A DNA stretch of 64,000 nt from Streptomyces bauhiniae (lineage in GTDB: Bacteria; Actinomycetota; Actinomycetes; Streptomycetales; Streptomycetaceae), in the NCBI RefSeq assembly GCF_004784475.1, contig NZ_SRRT01000003.1, forward strand, positions 682,001-746,000, given 5' to 3'. Made by a program: the position numbers and the translations under genes. This document shows, piece after piece, positions 53,815 to 63,515 of this stretch. Positions within the stretch are counted from its first letter, which is position 1; each line of letters opens with the position of its first letter. The notes under the pieces are model-generated. The model did no database searches, was not told the DNA's origin, and worked only from the letters and a program-made list of their open reading frames with translations.

Positions 53815-53849
53815 TGTGGTTGCTCGCGCAGTTCCCCGCGCCCCTTAAG
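53815..53849. repeat. Streptomyces interspersed intergenic repeat
   Basis: Segment TGTGGTTGCTCGCGCAGTTC followed by CCCGCGCCCCTTAAG, which I recognise as a sequence scattered through many Streptomyces intergenic regions. It overlaps the last codon and stop of the tricorn gene. Confidence 0.6.
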
Positions 53850-56800
53850 TCGGCAAGCCTGGCGGGGTTTTTGCGGGCTGTCTCTCCAGTGCTTCCAGGG
53901 CCAGGTCTATTGCCTTGTTCAGTTGGGGGTCCTCGGACCTTGCCCAGTCCTGGGGGCGCATCGGGATTTCTATGTCTGGGTCCACGCCGTGGTTCTCCAC
54001 GTTCCAGCCTGCGCCTTCCAGCCAGAAGGCGTATTTGGGCTGGGTGATGATCGTGCCGTCGACGAGGGTGTAGCGGCTGTCGATGCCGATTACTCCGCCC
54101 CAGGTGCGGGTGCCGACCACGGGGCCGATGCCCAGGGCTCGGATCGCGGCGTTGACGATGTCGCCGTCGGAGCCGGAGAACTCGTCGGCCACCGCGACCA
54201 CCGGGCCTCGGGGGGCGTCCTGGGGGTAGCTTTCGGGGCGCATGCCTCGGGGGAGGTCCCAGCCGACGATGCGGCGGGCGAGTTTTTCGACGATGAGCTG
54301 GGAGGTGTTGCCGCCGCGGTTCTCGCGGACGTCGACGACCAGGCCCTCGCGGGTGACCTCGACGCGCAGGTCGCGGTGGATCTGGGCCCAGCCGGGGGCC
54401 TGCATGTCGGGGACGTGGAGGTAGCCGAGGCGGCCGCCGGAGCGTGCGTGGACGTGGGCGCGGCGGCCGGCGACCCAGGCGTGGTAGCGCAGGGCGTCCT
54501 CGTCGGCGAGCGGGACGACGACCGCGTGCCGGGGTTCGCCGCCGCCGGCCGGGGCGACGGTCAGCTCGACGGGCTTCCCGGCCGTGCCGAGCAGCAGCGG
54601 GCCGGGCCCGGCGACCGGGTCGACCGGGTGGCCGCCGATGGCGAGGAGGGTGTCGCCGGGGCGTACGGCGACACCGGGCGCGGCGAGCGGGGAGCGGGCC
54701 TCGGGGTCGGAGGTCTCCGAGGGCAGGACCCGGTCGACGCGCCAACTGCCGTCCTCGTGGCGGGAGATGTCGGCGCCGAGCAGCCCCTGGCGGGCGCCGT
54801 CGCCCCAGCTTCCGTGCGGCATGACGTAGGCGTGGGAGGCGCCGAGTTCGCCGTGCACCTCCCAGAGGAGGTCCACGAGGTCGTCGTGGGTGGCGACGCG
54901 TTCGAGGACGGGACGGTAGCGGTCCAGGACGCCGTCCCAGTCGACGCCGCCCATGTCGGGGCGCCAGAAGTTGTCCCGCATGAGCCGGCCCGTCTCGTCG
55001 TACATCTGCCGCCACTCGGCGACCGGGTCGACGGTGTGCCGGATGCGGCCGAGGTCGACGGTGACGCGGGCGTCGCCGTCCTCGTCGTCGGGGGCGCGGC
55101 GGTCGGCGGGGACGACGCGGAGCCTGCCGTCGCTCCACAGCAGGACGCGGCGGCCGTCGCCGCTGACCTCGAACTCGTCGGCGTCGGCGGCCAGGTGCTC
55201 CAGCCGGTGCTGGGCGAGGTCGTAGTGCTCCAGCTCGGTCTTGGGGTCGGGGGCGTCCGGGGTGGCGCGGGAGGCGCCGAGGACACCGCGCACCGGGTGG
55301 CGCAGCCAGAGCACGCCGTCCTTGGCGGCGCGCAGGTTGCCGTACCGGGCGGCCTCGACGGGGAAGGGCACGATCCGGTCGGCGAGTCCGTCGAGGTCGA
55401 CGCGGGTCGTGGGGGTGCCCTCGGCGCCGGGGGTCTCGTCCCGGTCGGGGGTGCCGAAGGGGCGGCCGTGGCGCTGCGGGCCGAAGGGGGACGGGGTCGT
55501 GGCCGCGAGGGTGATGAGGTGCGGGCGGGCGCCTTCCACGAAGGCCAGGTCGAAGACGTGGGTGTCGAAGACGGGGTCGAAGGCGCGGTTGGAGAGGAAG
55601 GCGAGGTGGCGGCCGTCGAGGGTGAAGACCGGCTCGTAGTCGGCGAAGCGCAGCGGGGTGGCCTCGGTGACGGTGAGGTCGGTGGTGGCGGCGAGCCGGA
55701 TCTGGGAGAGCGGGCGCGGGCCGGGGTGGGCCCAGGCGAGCCAGCCGGAGTCGGGTGAGAAGGCCAGGCCGTGCGGGTCGCCGTGCTCGCTGCGGTCGAC
55801 CTCGCGGATCTCACCGGTCTCCCGCTCGACCAGCAGCAGCCTGCCGTCGTGGGAGGCGACGGCGGCGCGGGTGCCGTCCGGGGACATGGCGAGTTCGAGG
55901 ACGCGGCCCAGTTGTCCGGCGGCGAGCCTGCGCGGGGCGGTGCCGGGGGCGAGGCCGGTGGCGGGGGCGAACTCCAGCGCGTCGTCGCCCTCGGCGTCGG
56001 TCACCCACACCACCCACTCCTCGCCGCCCGCGCGGAAGGTGCGCGGCAGCCGGGCCCGTACGCCGGGCTCGGCGGCGAGGGCGCGGGCCGGTCCGGCGCG
56101 GTGGGTGACCCAGTGGACGGTGCCGCGCACGGCGACCGCGCTGCCGCGCCCGGTGTGGTCGGGGGTGGCGGAGTCCAGCCAGCGGGCGGCGTCCAGGACG
56201 AAGGGCTGGAGGTCGGTACGGGGGCCGCCGAGCCGGATGCCGGGCCGGCGCGGTTCGGCGCCGTCGAGGTCGTCCAGCACCCAGAGCTGCCCGGCGCTGA
56301 CGTACACGACACGGGTGCCGTCGCTCGCGGCGTGCCGGGCGTAGAAGCCGCCGAGCGGGGTGTGGCGGCGCAGGTCGGAGCCGTCGGCGAGGGAGGAGTA
56401 GAGGGCGCCGGTGCCCTCGTGGTCGGAGAGGAAGGCGAGGCGGTCGCCGACCCAGGAGGGGTACTCCAGGTTGCCGTCCAGCTCCTCGTGCAGCCGGACG
56501 AACTCGCCGTCGCCGTCCCGGTCGATCCACAGCTTGCCCGCGGTGCCGCCCCGGTAGCGCTTCCACGCGGAGGCGTCCCGGTTCATCGTGGCGGACAGCA
56601 GCACGGTGTGCGGGCCGTGGGCGACGGCGCCGACGGGACCGTACGGGAGGGTGGTGGCCGGGCCGCCGTCGAGCGGGACGGCATGGGCCCAGCTATGGCG
56701 GGTGCTGTGCCGTCCGGCGGCGCTGACCGCGAGCACCTCGCCGTCCGGGGTCCAGTCGCGGACCTGGGTGCGGGCGTTGCCCCAGTGGGTCAGGCGCCGG

Positions 56801-57057
56801 GAGGGCCCGCCGTCCACGGGGGCGGTGTGCACCTCGGGGGCGCCGTCGCGGCGGGAGGTCCAGGCGAGGGTGGTGCCGTCGGGCGAGATGCGGGGGTGGT
56901 TCACGGGGACCCCGTCGGCGCTGACCCGCCAGGCCCGGCCACCGTCCAACGGGGCGACCCAGACGTCGTTCTCGGCGGTGAAGGTGACCAAGTCGCCCCG
57001 CACATGCGGGGATCGGAGGTACGAGGCGGCGTTTTCCGTGGCAGCACCGTGAGTCAC
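53845..57057 (-). CDS. Tricorn protease (S41)
   Basis: 1070-residue cytoplasmic oligopeptidase. N-terminal propeller domains (residues ~15-640) with repeats such as RISPDGTTLAWTSRRDG, MSPDGTRAAVASHDG and FSPDSGWLAWAHPGP; then a helical/PDZ region (about 690-850) and the S41 core with active-site His in SHAYVMP (about 741), RENRGGNTSQL and nucleophilic Ser in GSDGD (about 962). Degrades peptides released by the proteasome in a large capsid-like assembly. Ends inside an interspersed repeat. Confidence 0.93.
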   Translation of the reverse strand: MTHGAATENAASYLRSPHVRGDLVTFTAENDVWVAPLDGGRAWRVSADGVPVNHPRISPDGTTLAWTSRRDGAPEVHTAPVDGGPSRRLTHWGNARTQVRDWTPDGEVLAVSAAGRHSTRHSWAHAVPLDGGPATTLPYGPVGAVAHGPHTVLLSATMNRDASAWKRYRGGTAGKLWIDRDGDGEFVRLHEELDGNLEYPSWVGDRLAFLSDHEGTGALYSSLADGSDLRRHTPLGGFYARHAASDGTRVVYVSAGQLWVLDDLDGAEPRRPGIRLGGPRTDLQPFVLDAARWLDSATPDHTGRGSAVAVRGTVHWVTHRAGPARALAAEPGVRARLPRTFRAGGEEWVVWVTDAEGDDALEFAPATGLAPGTAPRRLAAGQLGRVLELAMSPDGTRAAVASHDGRLLLVERETGEIREVDRSEHGDPHGLAFSPDSGWLAWAHPGPRPLSQIRLAATTDLTVTEATPLRFADYEPVFTLDGRHLAFLSNRAFDPVFDTHVFDLAFVEGARPHLITLAATTPSPFGPQRHGRPFGTPDRDETPGAEGTPTTRVDLDGLADRIVPFPVEAARYGNLRAAKDGVLWLRHPVRGVLGASRATPDAPDPKTELEHYDLAQHRLEHLAADADEFEVSGDGRRVLLWSDGRLRVVPADRRAPDDEDGDARVTVDLGRIRHTVDPVAEWRQMYDETGRLMRDNFWRPDMGGVDWDGVLDRYRPVLERVATHDDLVDLLWEVHGELGASHAYVMPHGSWGDGARQGLLGADISRHEDGSWRVDRVLPSETSDPEARSPLAAPGVAVRPGDTLLAIGGHPVDPVAGPGPLLLGTAGKPVELTVAPAGGGEPRHAVVVPLADEDALRYHAWVAGRRAHVHARSGGRLGYLHVPDMQAPGWAQIHRDLRVEVTREGLVVDVRENRGGNTSQLIVEKLARRIVGWDLPRGMRPESYPQDAPRGPVVAVADEFSGSDGDIVNAAIRALGIGPVVGTRTWGGVIGIDSRYTLVDGTIITQPKYAFWLEGAGWNVENHGVDPDIEIPMRPQDWARSEDPQLNKAIDLALEALERQPAKTPPGLPT

Positions 57058-57107
57058 GCGATCACCCTACGCGCGAACGTCCCTGTACGGACCCGGAATT
57101 GATCAGT

Positions 57108-57635
57108 CTATTTGCCCTGGACCGGGCGGCACGAGGGGTCGTTCTCGCACCACAGGGTGCGGGTGACGGTGACGGTCACCGTGGGCCGGGGCTGTCCCGG
57201 CGGCCGGTAGGTGGCGGGCGGGGTGTAGGCCGGGGCGGCCTCGCAGTTGCCGAGCCCGCTCACCCGGAAGACCTGCCGTCCGCCGACCTTGCCGACGAGA
57301 TTGCCGCGCACACAGGCCCCGTTCACCGCGCGGGTCACCTTGCCGGTGACGGTGATGTCCCGCCCGTCCTTGGTCTTCCCCTGGCAGTCGACGGTGACCA
57401 CGGTGGACTCGCTCGGCGACCCACTGGCCGACGACCCGCCGTCCTGCCGCCCGGTACAGGTCAGCCAACTCACGTCCACATCACGCTTCTTCAGCGCGTC
57501 GGTCGCCGTCGAGTCGGTGGTGTACGCGACCGAGGCCGCCCCCAGCTCCCCCGGCTGACACGCCGTCACCGCACCGACGACGAGCGCCACGAGCCCACCG
57601 GCGGCGAGCACCCGAATCCCACGCGAAGCCCCCAT
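57108..57635 (-). CDS. Secreted lipoprotein, unknown function
   Basis: 175 residues with a signal peptide and lipobox VTAC (IRVLAAGGLVALVVGAVTACQPGE). The mature part is Thr/Gly-rich, has two likely disulfides (SWLTCTGRQ, VVTVDCQGK, GACVRGN, LGNCEAAP) and a Pro/Thr-rich C-terminus (YTPPATYRPPGQPRPTVTVTV). Family not recognised; resembles small cell-surface lipoproteins in Streptomyces. Confidence 0.72.
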   Translation of the reverse strand: MGASRGIRVLAAGGLVALVVGAVTACQPGELGAASVAYTTDSTATDALKKRDVDVSWLTCTGRQDGGSSASGSPSESTVVTVDCQGKTKDGRDITVTGKVTRAVNGACVRGNLVGKVGGRQVFRVSGLGNCEAAPAYTPPATYRPPGQPRPTVTVTVTRTLWCENDPSCRPVQGK

Positions 57636-57713
57636 ACACCCCAGCGTCCCACCGAGGCCCCCACGGCGGAAGGCCGCATACGGCCAGTCACCCGAACGTG
57701 CGGCGGGGGCGTC

Positions 57714-58460
57714 TCAGGACCAGCGGCCGGTGCGGCCCAGCAGGAGGGCGGTCGCGGCGGTGCCGGCGGTGGAGGTGCGCAGGACGGAGGGGCCGAGGAC
57801 GCAGGCGCGGGCGCCGGCTTCCTCGAAGAGGGCCAACTCGTCGCGGGAGACGCCGCCTTCGGGGCCGACGACGAGCACGATCTCGCCCTCGGCGGGGAGT
57901 TCGGCGGTGGCCAGCGGGACCGACTCGTGGTCGAAGTCGGAGTGCAGCACGGCGGCGAAGTCGGCCTTCGCGAGCAGCGCGGCGACCTGCTTGGTGGAGG
58001 CGGCGTCCGCGACCTCGGGAAAGCGCACCCGGCGCGACTGCTTGCCGGCCTCGCGGGCGGTGGAGCGCCACTTGCCCAGCGCCTTCAGCCCCCGCTCGCC
58101 CTTCCACTGGGTGATGCAGCGCGACGCCTGCCAGGGCACGATCGCGTCGACCCCGGTCTCCGTCATGGTCTCCACCGCGAGTTCGCCCCGGTCACCCTTG
58201 GGCAGCGCCTGCACGACGGTGATACGCGGCCGGGGCTCGGGCTCCTCGCGCACCTCGGGAAGGTCGACGATCAGCCGGTCCTTGCCCTCGGTGCCGGTGA
58301 CCCGGCAAACCGCGTACCGTCCGGCGCCGTCGGTGAGGACGACCTCCTCGCCGGGCTCCAGCCGCTTCACCGAGACGGCGTGCCGCCCCTCGGGTCCGTC
58401 GAGCACGTACCGGGTGCCGTCCGTGCGGAAGTGGTCGACGACGAAGACGGGCGCGGTCAT
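57714..58460 (-). CDS. rsmE: 16S rRNA m3U1498 methyltransferase RsmE
   Basis: 248-residue SPOUT methyltransferase. N-terminal PUA-like domain (FVVDHFRTDGTRYVLDG...HAVSVKRLEPGEEV); C-terminal trefoil knot with PKGDRGELAVETMTETGV, QSRRVRFPEV and GPEGGVSRDE, ending LGPSVLRTSTAGTAATALLL. Its start overlaps the stop of the upstream NMO-like gene by 4 nt. Downstream of dnaJ, an arrangement common in bacteria. Confidence 0.95.
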   Translation of the reverse strand: MTAPVFVVDHFRTDGTRYVLDGPEGRHAVSVKRLEPGEEVVLTDGAGRYAVCRVTGTEGKDRLIVDLPEVREEPEPRPRITVVQALPKGDRGELAVETMTETGVDAIVPWQASRCITQWKGERGLKALGKWRSTAREAGKQSRRVRFPEVADAASTKQVAALLAKADFAAVLHSDFDHESVPLATAELPAEGEIVLVVGPEGGVSRDELALFEEAGARACVLGPSVLRTSTAGTAATALLLGRTGRWS

Positions 58461-59557
58461 CGCGCGTCCCCTCCCTGGGCTCGGACGGGCCGGTACTGGC
58501 GCCCCGACTCGCCCCGTACGAGGTTGAGTTCGGCGGCGAGGGTGCGGACGAGTTCGGCCGCGGGCAGCGGGCGGGCCAGCCGGTGGCCCTGGCCCGCCCA
58601 GAGCGACATGCCCTGGGCGTCCCCGGCGGCGGTGGCGGCCTTGCGCAGCGGCGAGGTCAGGTGGTGCACGTCGGGGTAGGCGGCGGGCGCGTACGGGCCG
58701 TGCTCGCGCAGGAAGCGGTTGGTCAGGGCGCGCGCCGGGCGCCCGGAGAAGGCGCGGGTCAGCTCGGTGCGCGGGAACACCGGGTCGGTCAGCGCCCGCT
58801 TGTGGACCTCGGGGGCGCCGGACTCGGGGGTGGCGAGGAAGGCGGTGCCGAGCTGGGCGGCGGTGGCCCCGGCGGCGAGGACGGCGGCGATCTGGGCGCC
58901 GCGCATGATGCCCCCGGCGGCGACGACCGGGATCTCCACGGCCTGCGCGACCTGGGTGACCAGGGACAGCAGGCCGAGCCCGGTGCCGTCGTTCTCCGCG
59001 AGGTCGCGGTGGGTGCCCTGGTGGCCGCCGGCCTCGATGCCCTGCGCGATCACCGCGTGCGCCCCGGCCCGCTCGACCGCGCGGGCCTCCTCGACGGTGG
59101 TGGCGGTGACCAGGGTGACGGTCCCGGCCCGGCGCAGCGCGGCCAGCGCCTCCGGGTCGGGCACGCCGAAGTGGAAGGAGACGGCGGCGACCGGGTCGTC
59201 CAGCAGCACGGCGAGCTTGGCGTCGTAGCCGTCGTCGCGGCCGCCGTCGGGGTCGCCGGTCTCGGTCTCGTACCAGGCGGCCTCACCGGCCAGTTGCTGC
59301 GCGTACAGCTCCACCGCGCCGGACTCGGCGTGGGCGGGCTGGGGCAGGAAGAGGTTGACGCCGAAGGGGCGGCTGGTCAGCCCGCGCAGCCGCTTGATCT
59401 CGCGGTACATGCCGTCGGCGGTCTTGTAGCCGGCGGCGAGGAAGCCGAGCCCTCCGGCCTCGGAGACGGCGGCGGCCAGTTCCGGCACGGCGACACCGCC
59501 CGCCATGGGGGCCTGCACGATCGGATGCACGACGAGATCGGCCAGTGCGGAGGACAT
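58457..59557 (-). CDS. Nitronate monooxygenase-like flavin oxidoreductase
   Basis: 366-residue FMN-dependent TIM barrel: HPIVQAPMAGGVAVPELAAAVSEAGGLGFLAAGYKTADG, with catalytic His in QGIEAGGHQGTHRD, PVVAAGGIMRGAQIAAVLAAGATAAQLGTAFLATPES phosphate-binding block. Denitrifies propionate-3-nitronate or related nitroalkanes. Coupled to rsmE by 4-nt overlap and downstream of dnaJ (76 nt). True substrate unknown. Confidence 0.9.
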   Translation of the reverse strand: MSSALADLVVHPIVQAPMAGGVAVPELAAAVSEAGGLGFLAAGYKTADGMYREIKRLRGLTSRPFGVNLFLPQPAHAESGAVELYAQQLAGEAAWYETETGDPDGGRDDGYDAKLAVLLDDPVAAVSFHFGVPDPEALAALRRAGTVTLVTATTVEEARAVERAGAHAVIAQGIEAGGHQGTHRDLAENDGTGLGLLSLVTQVAQAVEIPVVAAGGIMRGAQIAAVLAAGATAAQLGTAFLATPESGAPEVHKRALTDPVFPRTELTRAFSGRPARALTNRFLREHGPYAPAAYPDVHHLTSPLRKAATAAGDAQGMSLWAGQGHRLARPLPAAELVRTLAAELNLVRGESGRQYRPVRAQGGDAR

Positions 59558-59633
59558 GCCCGCATGGTGTCATGTCGGCCTGACAAGTCCGAATCCGGCC
59601 CGGGCGTGGGGGCGCGCGCGGCGCCCCCCGCCG

Positions 59634-60773
59634 TCAGCGTCCGTTGAACGCGTCCTTCAGCCGGGAGAACAGCCCCTGCTGGCCGGGCTGGAACTGCCCG
59701 GTGGGCCGCTCCTCGCCGCGCAGCTTGGACAGCTCCCGCAGCACCCGCTCCTGCTCGGCGTCGAGCTTGGTCGGGGTGGTGACCTCGACGTGCACGATCA
59801 GGTCGCCCCGGCCGCCGCCGCGCAGGTGCGTGACGCCCCGGTTGTGCAGCGGGATCGACTGGCCGGACTGGGTGCCGGGCCGGATGTCGACCTCCTCCAT
59901 GCCGTCCAGCGTCTCCAGCGGCACCTTGGTGCCGAGGGCCGCGGCCGTCATCGGGATGGTGACCGTGCAGTGCAGGTCGTCGCCGCGCCGCTGGAAGGTG
60001 GAGTGCGGCAGCTCGTGGATCTCGACGTAGAGGTCGCCGGCGGGGCCGCCGCCGGGGCCGACCTCGCCCTCGCCCGCGAGCTGGATGCGGGTGCCGTTGT
60101 CGACACCGGCGGGGATCTTCACGGTCAGGGTGCGCCGGGAGCGGACCCGGCCGTCGCCCGCGCACTCGGGGCACGGGGTGGGGACCACGGTGCCGAAGCC
60201 CTGGCACTGCGGGCAGGGGCGCGAGGTCATGACCTGGCCCAGGAAGGACCGGGTGACCTGGGAGACCTCACCGCGGCCGCGGCACATGTCACAGGTCTGC
60301 GCGGAGGTGCCGGGGGCCGCACCCTCGCCGCTGCACGTGTTGCAGACGACCGCGGTGTCGACCTGGATGTCCTTGGTCGTGCCGAAGGCCGCCTCGTCCA
60401 GCTCGACCTCGATCCGGATCATCGCGTCCTGGCCGCGCCGGGTGCGCGAACGCGGGCCGCGCTGCGACGCCGTACCGAAGAACGCGTCCATGATGTCGGA
60501 GAAGTTGCCGAAGCCGCCGGCCCCGAATCCGCCCGCGCCACCGGCGCCGCCGGCCTGCGAGAGGGGGTCGCCGCCGAGGTCGTAGACCTGCTTCTTCTGC
60601 GGGTCCGACAGCACCTCGTAGGCGGCGTTGATCTCCTTGAACCGCTCCTGGGTCTTCGGATCGGGATTGACGTCCGGATGCAGCTCGCGCGCGAGCCTGC
60701 GGAACGCCTTCTTGATCTCATCCTGCGACGCGTCGCGGCGCACGCCGAGAACGGCGTAGTAATCCGTGGCCAC
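59634..60773 (-). CDS. dnaJ: Chaperone DnaJ
   Basis: 379-residue type I DnaJ. J-domain with HPD in RELHPDVNP, G/F-rich region (GGAGGAGGFGAGGFG), zinc domain with four CxxCxGxG repeats (CNTCSGEG, CDMCRGRG, CPQCQGFG, CPECAGDG) and the C-terminal client-binding/dimerization domains. Starts at GTG 60773, abutting hrcA with zero spacing. In Streptomyces this is the second, HrcA-controlled dnaJ. Confidence 0.96.
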   Translation of the reverse strand: MATDYYAVLGVRRDASQDEIKKAFRRLARELHPDVNPDPKTQERFKEINAAYEVLSDPQKKQVYDLGGDPLSQAGGAGGAGGFGAGGFGNFSDIMDAFFGTASQRGPRSRTRRGQDAMIRIEVELDEAAFGTTKDIQVDTAVVCNTCSGEGAAPGTSAQTCDMCRGRGEVSQVTRSFLGQVMTSRPCPQCQGFGTVVPTPCPECAGDGRVRSRRTLTVKIPAGVDNGTRIQLAGEGEVGPGGGPAGDLYVEIHELPHSTFQRRGDDLHCTVTIPMTAAALGTKVPLETLDGMEEVDIRPGTQSGQSIPLHNRGVTHLRGGGRGDLIVHVEVTTPTKLDAEQERVLRELSKLRGEERPTGQFQPGQQGLFSRLKDAFNGR

Positions 60774-61790
60774 TTACGACTCCGCCAGGATCTGTCCGAC
60801 GTACCGTGCCACTGCGCGTACCGCTCCCATCGTTCCCGGATAGTCCATGCGGGTCGGTCCGACCACGCCGAGCTTGGCAACCGCCTCGCCGCCCGAACCG
60901 TAGCCGACCGACACGACGGACGTGGAGTTGAGTCCCTCGTGGGCGTTCTCGTGCCCGATACGCACGGTCACGCCCGGATCTTTGGCTTCGCCGAGGAGTT
61001 TGAGGAGCACGACCTGTTCCTCCAGGGCCTCCAGCACGGGCCGGATCACCAGGGGGAAGTCATGTCCGAAACGGGTGAGATTGGCGGTGCCGCCGATCAT
61101 CAGCCGTTCCTCGTTCTCCTCGACCAGTGTCTCCAGCAGAGTGGAGAGCACTGTGGAGACCGTACCGCGATCCTCCGCCTCGAAGGCATCGGGGAGGTCC
61201 TCGACCAGTCGCGGTACGTCGCTGAACCGGCGCCCGGCCACCTTGCTGTTGAGCCGCGCGCGCAGGTCCGCGAGCGGTGCCTCGCCGAACGGGGCGGGGC
61301 AGTCGACCATCCGCTGCTCGACCCGGCCGGTGTCGGTGATCAGCACGAGCATCACGCGGGCGGGCGCGAGTGAGAGCAGTTCCACATGCCGCACGGTGGA
61401 CCGGGTCAGCGAGGGGTACTGCACGACGGCGACCTGCCGGGTGAGCTGCGCGAGCAGCCGGACGGTGCGGGCCACGACGTCGTCCAGGTCGACCGCGCCC
61501 TCCAGGAAGTTCTGGATCGCGCGCCGCTCGGGCGCCGTCATCGGCTTCACACCGGCGAGCTTGTCGACGAAGAGCCGGTAGCCCTTGTCGGTGGGGATGC
61601 GCCCGGCGCTGGTGTGCGGCTGGGCGATGAACCCTTCCTCCTCCAGCGCGGCCATGTCGTTGCGCACGGTGGCCGGGGAGACGCCGAGGCTGTGCCGCTC
61701 GGTGAGGGCCTTGGAGCCGACGGGCTCCTCGGTGCCGACGTAGTCCTGCACGATGGCGCGCAGTACCTGCAGCCTGCGTTCGCTCAGCAT
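60774..61790 (-). CDS. hrcA: Heat-inducible transcription repressor HrcA
   Basis: 338-residue CIRCE-binding repressor. N-terminal winged helix: [63 protein letters not shown]; then the GAF-like dimer domain. ATG 61790 has GGAGG 5 nt upstream; an ATG at 61805 is less likely. A perfect CIRCE lies upstream, indicating autoregulation of hrcA-dnaJ. Confidence 0.96.
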   Translation of the reverse strand: MLSERRLQVLRAIVQDYVGTEEPVGSKALTERHSLGVSPATVRNDMAALEEEGFIAQPHTSAGRIPTDKGYRLFVDKLAGVKPMTAPERRAIQNFLEGAVDLDDVVARTVRLLAQLTRQVAVVQYPSLTRSTVRHVELLSLAPARVMLVLITDTGRVEQRMVDCPAPFGEAPLADLRARLNSKVAGRRFSDVPRLVEDLPDAFEAEDRGTVSTVLSTLLETLVEENEERLMIGGTANLTRFGHDFPLVIRPVLEALEEQVVLLKLLGEAKDPGVTVRIGHENAHEGLNSTSVVSVGYGSGGEAVAKLGVVGPTRMDYPGTMGAVRAVARYVGQILAES

Positions 61791-61834
61791 GCGCACCTCC
61801 GTCACGTCGCCCCACGGCCCTTACGGTGTCCCGC

Positions 61835-61861
61835 CTGGCACTCTGCGCGTGCGAGTGCCAG
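61835..61861. promoter_or_regulatory. CIRCE operator
   Basis: CTGGCACTC-N9-GAGTGCCAG, a perfect 9-9-9 inverted repeat 45 nt upstream of hrcA. Consensus is TTAGCACTC-N9-GAGTGCTAA; the outer bases differ symmetrically, so HrcA symmetry is kept. Confidence 0.9.
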
Positions 61862-61948
61862 ACATCCCCGGCCAGTGTACGGCCGTGGGGTGCTCACCGG
61901 GCAAGGTCGGTGCCCTCCGCCCGGCTTGTCCAGAGCTAGCGTCCGGGT

Positions 61949-62671
61949 ATGACGGTGACTTGGGAAGACCTCGGGTGGGAGCGCTTGGCCGAAGGGGTGG
62001 GCCGGTGCCGGCTGCCGGGCTGGGACTGCACGGTGGGGCTGGTGGTGGGCGCGGGCACGGCACTGGTGGTGGACGCGGGGTCGAGCCTCGCGGAGGGGGC
62101 CGCGCTGCGGGCGGCGGTACGGACGCTGGCCGGGCGCGATGTGACCCATCTCGCGCTGACCCACCCCCACTTCGATCATGTCCTGGGCGCTCCCGCCTTC
62201 GCCGGGGCGGAGGTCTACGGCGCGGTCGGCCTGGACGTGGTGTTCCGCCACGAGCGGGAGGCGCTGCGCCGGGACGCGGTCGAGCACGGGGTCCCGGCCG
62301 AGGAGGCGGAGGCCGCCGTACACGCCCTGCTGCCGCCCGCGCACCTGGTGTCCGGCGAGTGGACGCTCGACCTCGGCGGCGGCCGTCAGGCGCTGCTGGC
62401 CAACGTCGGGCCCGGGCACACCGCCCACGATCTCGCGGTGCTGGTGCCCGGCTCCCCCGAGGTCGTCTTCTGCGGCGACCTGGCGGAGGAGTCCGGCGAA
62501 CCGCAGGCGGGCCCGGACGCGGTGCCGTCCCGCTGGCCGGACGCGCTGGACCGCCTGCTGGCCCTCGGCGGCGAGGACGCGCTGTACGTGCCCGGTCACG
62601 GAGCGGTGGTCGACGCGGCCTTCGTACGACGCCAACGCGACGCCCTGGCAGCGCGTTTCGGCGTGTCCTGA
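61949..62671 (+). CDS. MBL-fold metallo-hydrolase
   Basis: 240-residue metallo-beta-lactamase superfamily protein. Residues ~71-77 HPHFDHVLG carry the HxHxDH motif; VGPGHTAHDLAVLV supplies the next His; VFCGDLAEES the bridging Asp; and VPGHGAVVD the last His. Cytoplasmic, no signal. Could be a glyoxalase II-type or other hydrolase; no substrate hints nearby. Confidence 0.87.
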   Translation: MTVTWEDLGWERLAEGVGRCRLPGWDCTVGLVVGAGTALVVDAGSSLAEGAALRAAVRTLAGRDVTHLALTHPHFDHVLGAPAFAGAEVYGAVGLDVVFRHEREALRRDAVEHGVPAEEAEAAVHALLPPAHLVSGEWTLDLGGGRQALLANVGPGHTAHDLAVLVPGSPEVVFCGDLAEESGEPQAGPDAVPSRWPDALDRLLALGGEDALYVPGHGAVVDAAFVRRQRDALAARFGVS

Positions 62672-62705
62672 GTACCGCGCCGCGACTTCTCCTATCGTCT
62701 GCGGA

Positions 62706-63512
62706 ATGCGCGACTACTCCCCCGACCTGACCGCCCCCTGGAAGAAGCCGCAGCCGGTGCCGGAGGTGGCGGCGGAGCCGGGACTGGTTGTCGAGGAGCC
62801 CGGTACGGGATTCTGCGGGGCGGTGATCCGCTGCGAGGCGGGGACGGTGACGCTGGAGGACCGCTTCGGCAAGCACCGGGTGTTCCCGCTGGAGCCGCGC
62901 GGCTTCCTGCTGGAGGGCCGCCCGGTCACCCTGGTCCGCCCGGCCGCCGCCGCCCCGGTGAAGCCCGCCCGCACCGCCTCCGGCTCGGTGGCCGTGCCAG
63001 GCGCCCGCGCCCGCGTGGCCCGCGCGGGGCGGATCTACGTCGAGGGCCGGCACGACGCCGAGCTGGTCGAGAAGGTCTGGGGCGACGACCTGCGCATCGA
63101 GGGCGTCGTCGTGGAGTACCTGGAGGGCGTGGACGACCTGCCCTCGATCGTGGCCGAATTCGATCCCGACGCCGACGCCCGCCTCGGCGTCCTGGTGGAC
63201 CACCTCCTGCCCGGCACCAAGGAGTGGCGCATCGCCCAGTCGGTCACCAGCGACCACGCCCTGGTGGTCGGCCACCCGTACATCGACATCTGGGAGGCGG
63301 TGAAGCCCTCAGCTCTGGGCATCCCCGCCTGGCCCCGCGTCCCCCACGGCCAGGACTGGAAGAAGGGCGTCTGCAAGGCCCTCGGCTGGCCGGAAAACAC
63401 CGGCGCGGTGTGGCAGGCGATCCTGGCGAAGGTGACGTCTTATCGGGACCTGGAGCCGGAACTCCTCGGCCGGGTCGAGGAGTTGATCGACTTCGTCACG
63501 GCCGAGGCGTAG
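62706..63512 (+). CDS. DUF3097 family protein
   Basis: 268-residue actinobacterial DUF3097 protein: YSPDLTAPWKKPQPVPEVAAE start; RIYVEGRHDAELVEKVWGDDLRIEGVVVEYLEGVDDLPSIV is a Toprim-like acidic segment; DARLGVLVDHLLPGTKEWRIA and IDIWEAVKPSALGI. Function unknown; Toprim-like motif suggests a nucleic-acid or nucleotide enzyme. ATG 62706, 34 nt after the MBL gene, likely cotranscribed. Confidence 0.85.
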   Translation: MRDYSPDLTAPWKKPQPVPEVAAEPGLVVEEPGTGFCGAVIRCEAGTVTLEDRFGKHRVFPLEPRGFLLEGRPVTLVRPAAAAPVKPARTASGSVAVPGARARVARAGRIYVEGRHDAELVEKVWGDDLRIEGVVVEYLEGVDDLPSIVAEFDPDADARLGVLVDHLLPGTKEWRIAQSVTSDHALVVGHPYIDIWEAVKPSALGIPAWPRVPHGQDWKKGVCKALGWPENTGAVWQAILAKVTSYRDLEPELLGRVEELIDFVTAEA

Positions 63513-63515
63513 TGC

